Of a DNA stretch of 64,000 nucleotides, positions 36,308-45,023 are shown in pieces (position 1 is the first letter of the stretch; the number at the start of each line of letters is the position of its first letter). Both the position numbers and the translations under genes were made by a program. This DNA is from Colwellia sp. 39_35_sub15_T18 (GTDB taxonomy: Bacteria > Pseudomonadota > Gammaproteobacteria > Enterobacterales > Alteromonadaceae): positions 1 through 64,000 of the forward strand of contig MAAE01000032.1 of NCBI GenBank assembly GCA_002162675.1. The letters run 5' to 3'. Below the pieces are notes generated by a model. That model was given only the letters and a program-made list of their open reading frames with translations, was not told the DNA's origin and searched no databases.

Positions 36308-37506
36308 TATTCCCCCATGCAATAAGCGCCAACTTCAGCGAAAACACGCTTAAGTTGATAACTATTTTGTTTAAAAGACTCAGTGGTATTGTTAATTTGT
36401 GCTAAATCAGTAGCGCTTTCAGCTTCACGTAAACAAACACTTTTAAAAACTTTCTTTACCTGACATTGAGCAAAGGCTTGGCTGTTTGCTAACTCTTGAC
36501 CAAAAGATTTAATGCCTGCACCTTGACCTGAAAGGGAAGGGTCCCAACCAAGTTTTTGATTAATACCTTCACGCCAGTAGTTTTGCCATTGATCGCTGTC
36601 AGTTATAAAACCATAAGGAAAGCTGGTGGCGTTGTTATGGTACTTTGCCTTTACGCGAGTATTGGTTATTTGATCAATATTGCCACTAGCATTGTAGTTA
36701 ATGGCGCCACTTTCTGCGTCAGGATCGGTATTGGCATCAAACTGATAGTCGTAATAAGCAAATGCTTGCGCGAGTGGATCCATACCACTATGGCAACCTA
36801 AGCAGTTATTTAAAAATATTCTACTGTCGCCGCCCGGACTGCGACTAACGTCTTGTCTGATACGATCAGGGGGCAAGGTATTATCTTTTAGTGGCTCTAA
36901 ATCAGTGCACATCTGGTTAATAAGGGTAAAACGTAACATGGCTCGATTGGTACCAAGATAAAAAAAGGCTTTAGCGGCGGCTCTGCTGGTTAACACGCCC
37001 GCAGTAGCGCTGCTGGGTAAACCATTTAAGCTAGACTGTGTACTGCTCACTAGTTCATCGGCTAAATTGGTGAAATTATCTTCTAAAGCTTGATAGTGAT
37101 CATTATTATTTTTGTTATAACTAGGCAAGCCAAGCGTTTCACTACCAATATAGGTAATATCGCCCTGTAAAATTTGTCGAAAATCGATATCATCTCTGAC
37201 AATACCAATAACAGTGGCACTGTAATCATTTAAAGGCGCGAAAATATCTTGCTCTTTATTTGTCCAAGGCGTAGCAAAAAGCTTTAACGTCGTGGTATAA
37301 AAATGGGGTGACTCCATCGCTTTGTAAGCGGCTTCAATGGTTTGATCATTATTTAATAACGTTACCATTTCATTGAGTATTGCTTCCGATGCAGGAGCAC
37401 CAACAAGTCGGTCGTGTAATCGCTTTGCTTGTTCGAGCGATGAGGCTTCTACCGCAGCGATAGAAGTTATGATCAAAATACAAAAACATATCATCAATCG
37501 TGACAT
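36307..37506 (-). CDS. Exported haem-c protein, DUF1588/DUF1592-like
   Basis: The 399-residue protein has a signal peptide (residues 1-20, ending 'AAVEA') and one haem-binding CxxCH in 'FLNNCLGCHSGMDPLAQAFAYYDYQ', a context typical of DUF1588-like regions of planctomycete-type cytochrome proteins. The rest is mostly helical ('AGVLTSRAAAKAFFYLGTNRAM'). The start at 37506 is chosen because the signal peptide begins there and GGA lies eight bases upstream; the frame is open for 31 more codons. It is first in the leftward unit, with the control region for the whole cluster upstream. Confidence 0.75.
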   Translation of the reverse strand: MSRLMICFCILIITSIAAVEASSLEQAKRLHDRLVGAPASEAILNEMVTLLNNDQTIEAAYKAMESPHFYTTTLKLFATPWTNKEQDIFAPLNDYSATVIGIVRDDIDFRQILQGDITYIGSETLGLPSYNKNNNDHYQALEDNFTNLADELVSSTQSSLNGLPSSATAGVLTSRAAAKAFFYLGTNRAMLRFTLINQMCTDLEPLKDNTLPPDRIRQDVSRSPGGDSRIFLNNCLGCHSGMDPLAQAFAYYDYQFDANTDPDAESGAINYNASGNIDQITNTRVKAKYHNNATSFPYGFITDSDQWQNYWREGINQKLGWDPSLSGQGAGIKSFGQELANSQAFAQCQVKKVFKSVCLREAESATDLAQINNTTESFKQNSYQLKRVFAEVGAYCMGE

Positions 37507-37631
37507 AATCTTGTTCCGCAAATATATTCTTGTATTCGGTTGTAGAAACACCCTCATACAGGCCCCCTTGAAGATGTGAATAGCAATAAAATAAGACATT
37601 TATACCATTAACATCTTATTAATCAATAAAC

Positions 37632-37776
37632 CTGTAAAAAATTCTGACACTTTCGTGTGGTAAAGTGTACATAGTGATCTGAAAATGAGCAAATAGCGTT
37701 TTTTAGTGTTTTGTTTGTGATTGTTTTGACAAAACTGTAAAAAACTTTGACACTTTGCTAATGTGCAGTGTATATA
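37632..37776. promoter_or_regulatory. Two 42-bp direct repeats with palindromes in the divergent promoter region
   Basis: CTGTAAAAAA.T.TGACACTTT occurs at 37632 and again at 37735, 103 bases apart. The first copy holds the perfect inverted repeat ACACTTT-CGTGTGGT-AAAGTGT (37647-37668) and the second a partial one (ACACT...AGTGT). In the second copy TTGACA (37747-37752) and TATATA/TATAAT (37771-37778) make a rightward promoter. The rest of the 595-base gap between the leftward cytochrome genes and the rightward HzsA-like gene is AT-rich and has nothing else I can name. Confidence 0.6.
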
Positions 37777-38101
37777 ATATAAGTTCATGTTAAACCGTTT
37801 AGACTATGTTATCTGGTCATTTATTTTAATAGCACACACTATGCCAGTTGCGTAAGTTATTGTTTTTTAATTGGTAATGACTTGTTTGTGCATTGTCACT
37901 GTCGCCATAGAGCAACAGGTTATTTTATTAAATAAATTTTCAAATAGTTAAATAGCAGATGATAAAAAAAACTTCATAAATATCAGTAGTTAATATAAAT
38001 AAATTAAAAAATCATTCTTTGTCTCCATCTAGAGACATGATTGTATTTATTATTTAAATAGCCTAAAAAGACGTTGAATTAATTATAAGGATTTTTTTGA
38101 A

Positions 38102-40834
38102 GTGCTTTGTTTAAACAAATTGATGATAGCGGTGGGTTTTAAATTGCAGCAGATAAAACCGCTAGCAATGATGAAACTAACCGTTGCGGTGTTGCTGCTT
38201 TCGGGCTGTGGTACGGACACGGTAAAGTCTGATGATCAAACCGATCCTGTATTGGTGGAGTACCCTGTTGTTTTCATTGAAAGAGATGTCAACACCAGTG
38301 TTGAGGAAAATATAGTTGCACAGGCAACATTTTCTGCCCGTAATCCGATGGCATTTAATCCAGGAGGGCAGCTTATTGTTAAAAATAATGCCTTTGCTGA
38401 CTCTCCCAGTACTAATATTTCTGCTCAATTATTTTCTTCAAATGAAAGTGAAGCCGTGACACAAGATGAGCGCATAGATATTCGCGATTTATCGGTATCT
38501 GATGATGGTCAGCAATTTCTTGTTTCAATTCGAGCACCAGAAATTGAAAATGCAGATGAAAATGAACAGCCAACGTGGAATATTTGGCGCTATCAGTTAG
38601 CCAGTAAACAATTGCAGCGCCTTATTGTCAGTGATAATACCGCCGAGCAAGGTGATGATTTAATGGCATCATTTTTACCTGATGGTCGTATTATTTTTGC
38701 CTCGACTCGTCAACGTCTATCCCGCGCTATATTACTTGATGAAGGTAAACCTCAATATACTGCACGCAATGAACGTGGTGACGATGCTGCGTTAAACCTG
38801 CATATTATGAATGCTGATGGCTCAAATATAAAACAAGTCACCTTCAATATGAGTCATGATTTTTATCCCCTTGTATTGCAAGACGGTCGCATTTTATATA
38901 GCCGCTGGGACACTATGGGGGGTAATGATAAAATTAACTTGTATGTTATGAACCCAGACGGTACTGATAGCCAATTAGTTTATGGCTGGCATTCTCATCA
39001 ACTAATGATTGATGGCGACAATACCAATATTGAGTTTGTTAAACCACAGCAAATGCCCAATGGTAATATTTTAATGTTATTGGCTGCCAATGATGGTCGC
39101 ATCTACCAAAAACGACCGATAACAATAAATATTAATGATTTTATCGATAATGAACAACTTATTGATAGTTCGAGTGTTCAAGGCAGCGCACAGGCTGATT
39201 TGTTTTCTGCCGAGGTTTTTAATTTTAACTTTTCGACACAAATTTCAACATCAGGCTATTTAAGTTATTTGTACCCACTACCCGATGATAGTGAACGGTT
39301 TTTAATGAGTTGGGATTTGTGTCGAGTGGTTGTTGATGGCGTGCTTAAAGCATGTGGTCAGCTAACCGCGGAAGAATTAGCACAAGCGGGCGTCGTTGCT
39401 GCTTCTCCTTGGCATGAATTGTGGTTATATAATGGCAAAGAGAATACCCAGCAATTAGTGGCAAAAACAACAGCAGGAAAAATGATCACTGAGGCGATAG
39501 TGATGCAAGAGTTTTCACAAAAACCAGAGTATATTGCTGATAAAACCTTTTCAACCGGGCTTGATGCCGAACTTGACAATCAACAAGCTGCTGCCATTCA
39601 TATCCGCAGTGTTTACGATATTGATGGTACCGATAGCAGTGTCGGTATTACTCGTTTAAGTGATCCTAGCTTAACACCTGCGGCTGATTTAACAGCGCGG
39701 TTTTTGCGTGTTGTGCGCGGTGTACCTATGCCACCAGACGAGGTGAGAGACGTTAGAAACACCGATTTTGGCCGCAGTAGTAACCAGTTAATGCGAGAAA
39801 TTATAGGTTATAGCCCAATTCAACCTGACGGTTCGGTTAAGGTGAAAATACCCGCTAATATACCGGTTGCACTGAGTGTTTTAGATGTGAATGGTCAACG
39901 CATAGGCGGTAGGCACAGACAATGGCTCACACTCAAGGCGGGCGAAACGCTAGAGTGTCACGGTTGTCATGAAGCAAGTAGTGAATTACCTCATGGGCGA
40001 ATAGCCGCGCAAGCGCCAAGCATAAATAGTGGTGCCAGTGGCGGTGCGTCATTCCCGAATGCAAGTCTGAATATTATCGCCCAACAAGGGCAAACAATGG
40101 CTGAGGCTGATGCTATGGTGAATGGTTTAGCACAACTGTCTGCAGATCTCGTTTATGAGGATATTTGGACTAATCCAACGGTGTCAGCCATTAACCCCAG
40201 TATTAATTACGCTTATAATTCACTTGAAACTCAAGCACCAGCAGGTAGCGACTGTTTTGACAATTGGAATGCTTATTGCCGTATTCAAATCAATTATATT
40301 GAGCACATTCAACCCTTATGGCAATTAACGCGGCAAGAATTTGATGCTGATACGGCTGAATTAATTGCCGATAATACCTGTACCTCGTGTCATAGTTTGT
40401 TTGACAATAATAACTTGGCGCAAGTTCCAGCAGGACAGCTTGATCTTTCTGCTACAGCCTCTATCGAGCAACCCGCCCATTTAACCAGTTACCGAGAGCT
40501 TTTTTTTGATGATGTTGAACAAGAAGTTATTGAAGGTGTGCTAGTTGATAGGCGTATTGAGCAACTTGACGAAAATGGTAATGTGGTTTATCAACAAGAT
40601 GCTAATGGCGAACTATTATTGGACGTGGAAGGTAATCCGATACCAGTATTAATTAATGTCCCTGTTGACGCTGTGTTATCAACCAACGGTGCGCGCTCTA
40701 GCAGCGAGTTTTTCCAATTATTCGATGGTGGTAGTCATGACGGTAGATTATCTGAGCATGAGCTCAAGCTTATTAGTGAATGGGTTGATATTGGCGGTCA
40801 ATATTACAATACACCTTTTTATCAGGAAGATTAA
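38102..40834 (+). CDS. HzsA-like lipoprotein with beta-propeller and two haem-c motifs
   Basis: The 910-residue protein has a lipobox ('AVLLLSGCGTD') after an unusually long n-region. The GTG at 38102 has AAGGA ten bases upstream; a start at the Met-Met pair of residues 23-24 is also possible. Residues 100-420 show TolB-like propeller repeats ('FLPDGRIIFASTRQ', 'LHIMNADGSNIKQVTFN', 'LYVMNPDGTDSQL'). Two haem sites follow: 'CHGCHEAS' (about 619) and 'CTSCHSLF' (about 760). This order is that of proteins named after hydrazine synthase alpha subunit, but the relatives occur far beyond anammox bacteria. A periplasm-facing redox role is likely. Its stop overlaps the next start (TAATG). Confidence 0.8.
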   Translation: MLCLNKLMIAVGFKLQQIKPLAMMKLTVAVLLLSGCGTDTVKSDDQTDPVLVEYPVVFIERDVNTSVEENIVAQATFSARNPMAFNPGGQLIVKNNAFADSPSTNISAQLFSSNESEAVTQDERIDIRDLSVSDDGQQFLVSIRAPEIENADENEQPTWNIWRYQLASKQLQRLIVSDNTAEQGDDLMASFLPDGRIIFASTRQRLSRAILLDEGKPQYTARNERGDDAALNLHIMNADGSNIKQVTFNMSHDFYPLVLQDGRILYSRWDTMGGNDKINLYVMNPDGTDSQLVYGWHSHQLMIDGDNTNIEFVKPQQMPNGNILMLLAANDGRIYQKRPITININDFIDNEQLIDSSSVQGSAQADLFSAEVFNFNFSTQISTSGYLSYLYPLPDDSERFLMSWDLCRVVVDGVLKACGQLTAEELAQAGVVAASPWHELWLYNGKENTQQLVAKTTAGKMITEAIVMQEFSQKPEYIADKTFSTGLDAELDNQQAAAIHIRSVYDIDGTDSSVGITRLSDPSLTPAADLTARFLRVVRGVPMPPDEVRDVRNTDFGRSSNQLMREIIGYSPIQPDGSVKVKIPANIPVALSVLDVNGQRIGGRHRQWLTLKAGETLECHGCHEASSELPHGRIAAQAPSINSGASGGASFPNASLNIIAQQGQTMAEADAMVNGLAQLSADLVYEDIWTNPTVSAINPSINYAYNSLETQAPAGSDCFDNWNAYCRIQINYIEHIQPLWQLTRQEFDADTAELIADNTCTSCHSLFDNNNLAQVPAGQLDLSATASIEQPAHLTSYRELFFDDVEQEVIEGVLVDRRIEQLDENGNVVYQQDANGELLLDVEGNPIPVLINVPVDAVLSTNGARSSSEFFQLFDGGSHDGRLSEHELKLISEWVDIGGQYYNTPFYQED

Positions 40835-41586
40835 TGATGTTGAAAGTGAAACTTTTATGGCTAACTTTATTTCTTTTCAGTTTGATTGTTTATGCTGCAA
40901 GTGTTTTAGCCGACGACAAACCGATAGAGTTACAAATAGCGGTGTCCTATATTGAGTTACATTCAGGACCAGGCGTTGGTTACCCAATATTAAATGTTAT
41001 TGAAAAAGGTGAGTCCGTTGAGGTTTTAGTTAAGCGAACCAGTTGGTTAAAGGTAAAAGATCAACGCAATAACATTGGTTGGTTAAATCAAAATGATTTA
41101 TTTGGCTTAACTCAACAAGGTGAAAAAATTGTTCAATCAGAGCTGACCTTAACTGATTTTCAACATAGAGACTATGAAGCGGGTGTTATGTATGGTGATT
41201 TCGACGGCGCAGATTTTTATAATATTTATTTAGGTTACGCCTTGTCACCGGTGTTTAGTGCTGAAATCTCTGCGGGTAAAGCATTAGGCAGTATTTCAGA
41301 CAGTGATTTATATGAAGTCATGCTCATTAGTCAGCCATTTCCTGAGCTAATCGTTATTCCTTATATTGGTGTTGGCGGCGGTATTATAAACACCAAGCCA
41401 CATAGTGTCTTAGCCGATTCAGAAAATAGACAAGATACCTTAATGTCCGTCGCCATCGGTTTAAAATACCATTTAGCCCGTAATTTTTTATTGCGGGCTG
41501 AATATAAATACTCCTTAGTGTTAACAGATAGAGATGATAATGAAGAGGTTCAAACATGGAAATTAGGTTTCAGCGTGTTTTTTTAG
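40834..41586 (+). CDS. SH3-domain plus outer-membrane beta-barrel protein
   Basis: The 250-residue protein has a signal peptide (1-26, ending 'SVLADD'), a bacterial SH3 domain (about 30-90: 'VSYIELHSGPGVGYPILNVI', 'LVKRTSWLKVKDQRNNIGW'), which usually binds peptidoglycan or cell-wall peptides, and an eight-strand-like barrel (about 105-250) with an aromatic C-terminus ('TWKLGFSVFF'). This pairing would fix a barrel to the wall. Similar SH3-barrel proteins are found beside gliding-type ExbBD clusters. It overlaps both neighbours (TAATG upstream, 31 bases downstream). Confidence 0.8.
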   Translation: MMLKVKLLWLTLFLFSLIVYAASVLADDKPIELQIAVSYIELHSGPGVGYPILNVIEKGESVEVLVKRTSWLKVKDQRNNIGWLNQNDLFGLTQQGEKIVQSELTLTDFQHRDYEAGVMYGDFDGADFYNIYLGYALSPVFSAEISAGKALGSISDSDLYEVMLISQPFPELIVIPYIGVGGGIINTKPHSVLADSENRQDTLMSVAIGLKYHLARNFLLRAEYKYSLVLTDRDDNEEVQTWKLGFSVFF

Positions 41587-42293
41587 TCACGTTAATCATA
41601 GGGTTAATACCTTTATTAAGCACGAAAGCTTTGGCATTCAGTGCCGTTAAAACAGTGCCTTTGCATGCGGAAAAAACTTTTTTTTCCGTAGCCCGCATTG
41701 AGCCAGATGGAGGTGCGCCTAATGTTGATTCTGATTTGGGTGATACGGTGACCGCCAATATAGAGCGCCGTGAAGTACTAGAAGATATATTAGATAGCGA
41801 AAACTTTGAGTTTGGTGTGCAACTTGGCCTGATCTCTATTGAAGACTTTGAAAGTAACTTTTGGGTGAGTGGGCATTTTGCCTACCATATCAATGAATAT
41901 TTTTATGCTAAGGCGTTATACGGATATGCAGAAGCGGGCGAAACAAGTTTTGAACAGCTTGCTAATGTGCCGCCACTATTAACGGATGAGCAACGAAAGC
42001 TTAGCTATTATGGTTTAAATATTGGCTACAACCTGTTGCCTGGAGAGGTTTTTTTAAGTAAGGATCTTGCTTTTAACAGTATGTTTTCTATTGAGGTCGG
42101 TGGTGGTAGCACTGAATTTGCTGGCAATGACCAGTTTACCGTTAATTTTACCGCCAATTACCGCTTATTTTTAACTGACTGGCTAACGTGGGACATTGGT
42201 ATGACTGATTATGTTTTTGATACCACCATTACCGGTAAAAGCAAAACAACCCATAATTTAAATTTCACCACCGGAGTTGCCTTTTATTTTTGA
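41556..42293 (+). CDS. Outer-membrane beta-barrel protein
   Basis: The 245-residue protein has a signal peptide (1-26, ending 'TKALAF'), then amphipathic strands such as 'FEFGVQLGLISIEDFES', 'WVSGHFAYHINEYFYAKALY' and 'FTVNFTANYRLFLTDWLTW', and a C-terminal phenylalanine ('GVAFYF'), the barrel-assembly signal. It resembles the small outer-membrane barrels that go with Glt/Agl-type machines in myxobacteria and relatives; the assignment is by resemblance only. It starts inside the preceding gene, with GAGG upstream, and is followed by a hairpin-bearing repeat. Confidence 0.75.
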   Translation: MEIRFQRVFLVTLIIGLIPLLSTKALAFSAVKTVPLHAEKTFFSVARIEPDGGAPNVDSDLGDTVTANIERREVLEDILDSENFEFGVQLGLISIEDFESNFWVSGHFAYHINEYFYAKALYGYAEAGETSFEQLANVPPLLTDEQRKLSYYGLNIGYNLLPGEVFLSKDLAFNSMFSIEVGGGSTEFAGNDQFTVNFTANYRLFLTDWLTWDIGMTDYVFDTTITGKSKTTHNLNFTTGVAFYF

Positions 42294-42305
42294 ACAATAA
42301 TTGTC

Positions 42306-42428
42306 GGCGGAATAACTTGATTAAGACTGATTGCGTGTGTTTTTGAGCGCGAAAAAGTTCCCGCCTACGGGGTATTTTGACGTAGGCGGAATAACTTGAT
42401 TAAGACTAATCGCGCATGTTTTTGAGCG
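42306..42428 (+). repeat. 44-bp direct repeat with a hairpin between barrel gene and tlpA
   Basis: GGCGGAATAACTTGATTAAG starts two 44-base copies, 42306-42349 and 42385-42428, identical at 40 of 44 positions. Between and into the second copy CCGCCTACG (42361-42369) pairs with CGTAGGCGG (42381-42389) to form a GC-rich hairpin, and neighbouring bases extend the stem with a bulge. No T run follows, so it may slow decay or attenuate transcription between the two halves of the operon. An in-frame ATG inside copy two is not the likely tlpA start. Confidence 0.7.
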
Positions 42429-42460
42429 TTAATCATATAGTAACAAGGTTAAATATCATC

Positions 42461-42985
42461 ATGAAAAAAGTATCGTTAAGTAAGCAAGGTGCCCGTAGCA
42501 TGCTAGTAAAAATAATCACTATTGTTTTACTGAGCACCAGTTTAAAGCTTGCTGCATTAGATATAGGTCAATTAGCGCCTGATTTTACCTTGAAAAACAC
42601 TCAGGGTATAAACCTTAATTTAGCCGAGCAACGTGGTCAAATTATTGTCATTAACTTTTGGGCTTCATGGTGTGGTCCTTGTCGAAAAGAAATGCCGATA
42701 CTGCAAACATTTCATCAAAAATATCAATCGTTGGGGGTGTCTGTTTGGGGCGTTAATGTTGAACAAGAAAATCAAGCAGGGCAAGACTTTCTTGCTGATC
42801 TCGATTTAAGTTTTCCTATCTTTTTTGACAGTAGCAATAAAATTTCCGCTAACTATCAAGTAGAAGCAATGCCCACCACCGTGATTGTTGATAGAGGTGG
42901 CAAAGTGAGATACGTGTTTAGGGGTTATAAAGATGGCTATGAAAAAAAATATGCTAAAGCCATTAAAAAATTAATTAGGGAATAA
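42461..42985 (+). CDS. TlpA-like periplasmic thioredoxin
   Basis: The 174-residue protein has a signal peptide (about 1-30) and a TlpA/ResA/AhpC-TSA fold: 'LAPDFTLKNTQGINLNLAE', active site 'FWASWCGPCRKEMPIL', 'VWGVNVEQENQAGQDFL', cis-Pro in 'EAMPTTVIVDRGGKV'. Such proteins reduce disulfides in the envelope, often for cytochrome c or other cysteine proteins. Here the neighbouring DUF4266 protein with its C-terminal cysteines is an obvious candidate client (inference). The start at 42461 is preferred, since the longer frame begins in the repeat. The DUF4266 start follows after two bases. Confidence 0.88.
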   Translation: MKKVSLSKQGARSMLVKIITIVLLSTSLKLAALDIGQLAPDFTLKNTQGINLNLAEQRGQIIVINFWASWCGPCRKEMPILQTFHQKYQSLGVSVWGVNVEQENQAGQDFLADLDLSFPIFFDSSNKISANYQVEAMPTTVIVDRGGKVRYVFRGYKDGYEKKYAKAIKKLIRE

Positions 42986-42987
42986 TA

Positions 42988-43233
42988 ATGCTAACAAACT
43001 ATTTTACTCGTGCTCTATTCATTGCTTTTTCGACAAGCTTATTGGCTTTGACAGGTTGTGCGCAGCCTATTGAACCTTGGGTTAAGCCTTATGAAAGACA
43101 AAATTTAGCCGATCCTATTATGCGTACTAATCGCCATCCTATTGCTAATATGCATATTGCCCATGTTTATGAAGCACGTGAATCAGCTAGGGGAGCCGAA
43201 GGTACCGGGGGAGGTGGTTGTGGCTGTAATTAA
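42988..43233 (+). CDS. DUF4266 small lipoprotein with C-terminal GGGGCGCN
   Basis: The 81-residue protein has a lipoprotein signal (lipobox 'LALTGC', Cys at about 24), the conserved 'VKPYERQNLADPIMRTNRHP' centre and the 'HVYEARESARGAEG' approach to a Gly/Cys tail, GGGGCGCN at the very end. These are the signatures of DUF4266. The family's role is unknown. It usually sits beside DUF3570, a thioredoxin and often ApbE, as here. Two cysteines at the C-terminus could bind a metal, form a bond or carry a modification; none is shown. Its last codons overlap the DUF3570 start. Confidence 0.88.
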   Translation: MLTNYFTRALFIAFSTSLLALTGCAQPIEPWVKPYERQNLADPIMRTNRHPIANMHIAHVYEARESARGAEGTGGGGCGCN

Positions 43234-44392
43234 TAAAGCTAATAAGGCCAATTACGCTAAATCCAGACAATCATTTTTATGTCTGCTGATCTGGCTAGTT
43301 TTTTCTTTGTCACTGCAGGCCGCCGTACTAGAAGAAGATAGAGCCGATGTGCTTTATCATAGTTACGATGGCGGCGGGATGAAAATTGATGGTCCGGCTA
43401 TTTTATTAAGAAAAAAAGCCAGTGAGTCAGTTGCGCTCTCTGCTTATTATTACGTTGATACTATTTCTTCTGCTTCCGTTGATGTTTTGAGCACCGCCAG
43501 TGCTTATTCAGAAGAGCGGCAGGAAGGACAGCTGGGTATTGAATATCTTCATGATAAAACCACCATGGCTTTGAGTATTAGACAAAGTGATGAAGATGAC
43601 TATTTAGCTAACTCAGTTAATTTTAATGTTTCTCATGATACCTTTGGTGATTTGACTAACTTAAGTCTGGGTTTGGCTTTTAGTGATAATGAAATTAGGC
43701 GTAATGGAGATGATTTATTTGAAGAGCAAAGCCAACAGTATCGTATTCGTGCCGGTATTAGCCAAATATTAACTAAGAATTTATCTATAGCTTTGAATAT
43801 TGAATCAGTTGCCGATGAAGGTTATCTTAATAATCCTTACCGCACTGTGCGCTATATAGACTCTTCAGTGCCAGCTGGCGTTGGTTATCAATCAGAGGTT
43901 TACCCTAATACTCGCAATTCGTTTTCAACAAAATTATCGGCAAGTTACTATTTACCCTATCGGGCAGCGCTTTTTCTCCATTACCGTCATTTTTCAGATA
44001 GCTGGAAAATTGATGCCAATGATATTGAACTGAGTTACCGACACCCCTTTGGCAAAACAGTTGAACTGGAGTTAAAGGTACGTTATTACCAGCAAACTCA
44101 AGCGAGTTTTTATAGTGACTTATTTTCTCATCAAAATGCACAAAACTTTTTAGCACGCGATAAAGAGTTGAGTGATTTTGATGATTTAACCTTAGGATTA
44201 GGTGTTACTTATTTAATTCCTAAACAATTCTCCATAAGTGATTGGCGCTCTGAAGTTTCTCTTCAGTGGGATTACATCACCTTTAACTACAATAATTTTA
44301 GAGACCCAACAGCAGAGGCGGCATTAGGTGAAGAGCCTTTATACGGTTTTTCTGCGCATGTCATCAGGGCATTTTTTAGTGTCTATTTTTAG
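43220..44392 (+). CDS. DUF3570 outer-membrane beta-barrel protein
   Basis: The 390-residue protein has a signal peptide (to about residue 35, 'VFSLSLQAAVLEE'), the DUF3570 opening 'EDRADVLYHSYDGGGMKIDGPAILLRKKASE', and long alternating strands ending in 'HVIRAFFSVYF', a barrel C-terminus. DUF3570 proteins are predicted outer-membrane barrels with no known cargo. I choose a GTG start at 43220, since GGGGGAGG lies five bases upstream. The frame is open further back, but that part overlaps DUF4266 more and lacks a ribosome binding site. The start lies within the last five codons of DUF4266, so the two are translated together. Confidence 0.85.
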   Translation: MAVINKANKANYAKSRQSFLCLLIWLVFSLSLQAAVLEEDRADVLYHSYDGGGMKIDGPAILLRKKASESVALSAYYYVDTISSASVDVLSTASAYSEERQEGQLGIEYLHDKTTMALSIRQSDEDDYLANSVNFNVSHDTFGDLTNLSLGLAFSDNEIRRNGDDLFEEQSQQYRIRAGISQILTKNLSIALNIESVADEGYLNNPYRTVRYIDSSVPAGVGYQSEVYPNTRNSFSTKLSASYYLPYRAALFLHYRHFSDSWKIDANDIELSYRHPFGKTVELELKVRYYQQTQASFYSDLFSHQNAQNFLARDKELSDFDDLTLGLGVTYLIPKQFSISDWRSEVSLQWDYITFNYNNFRDPTAEAALGEEPLYGFSAHVIRAFFSVYF

Positions 44393-44425
44393 TGTTGTCT
44401 AGATTAATGGTCATAGGTAATCATA

Positions 44426-45019
44426 ATGAACAAAGTTAATTTTATCGTCAAAATGAAAACATTAGTATTTTTGCTGATCGCTATTAGTGCCAGTACTTTT
44501 TGTGTGCAACAAAGTCATGCGCAACAAGTGCCTTCTGCACAACAAGGATTAATCTCACAGCAGTCAACAAGCAGTGCACTAAGTAAAGAGGTACAGCAGT
44601 TGAAATCGCAAGTGTTACAGCTTAATCGCGAGCTTTTCATTCTAGAAGAAGATTTATTATTTCCTGCCAGCACTCAAATTGCTATTTTTGTGTCAGTGGA
44701 CATTGGTCGTTTTTTTAAATTAGACAGTGTTGAAGTTAAAATTGATGAACAAGATGTTGCTGGCTTTTTGTACACCGACAGACAAAGAATAGCGCTAGAG
44801 CAAGGGGGAATACAAAAGCTTTATTTAGGCAATCTTAAATTAGGCAAGCATCAGCTTACGGCTATTTTTATTGGTGTAGATAATGAAGGACGAGCCATTA
44901 AAAGAGCGATAAACCATACTTTTACAAAAGAAGATGACTCATTAATGATTGAACTGAAAGTTGTCGATAATACCGGTAATTACCGAGCACAGGTGGTAGT
45001 TGAAGAGTGGGTGTTATAG
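44426..45019 (+). CDS. Exported coiled-coil protein of the trans-envelope cluster
   Basis: I do not recognise a named family. The 197-residue protein has a signal peptide (about 1-32, ending 'QSHAQQ'), a Gln/Ser-rich linker, a coiled coil ('LSKEVQQLKSQVLQLNRELFILEEDLL', about residues 52-78, given here in part) and a beta-rich C-terminal domain with 'VEVKIDEQDVAGFLYTDR' and 'LGNLKLGKHQLTAIFIG'. It should be periplasmic and could be a spacer or adaptor between the inner-membrane motor and the TPR lipoproteins. It is followed after four bases by the first TPR gene. Confidence 0.65.
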   Translation: MNKVNFIVKMKTLVFLLIAISASTFCVQQSHAQQVPSAQQGLISQQSTSSALSKEVQQLKSQVLQLNRELFILEEDLLFPASTQIAIFVSVDIGRFFKLDSVEVKIDEQDVAGFLYTDRQRIALEQGGIQKLYLGNLKLGKHQLTAIFIGVDNEGRAIKRAINHTFTKEDDSLMIELKVVDNTGNYRAQVVVEEWVL

Positions 45020-45023
45020 TTCT

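Noticed and set aside
38102-40834. Hydrazine synthase, hence anammox metabolism
   Set aside because: Only the alpha-like subunit pattern with two CxxCH motifs is seen, no beta/gamma subunits or hydrazine dehydrogenase genes are near, and such HzsA-like proteins occur in many aerobic bacteria.
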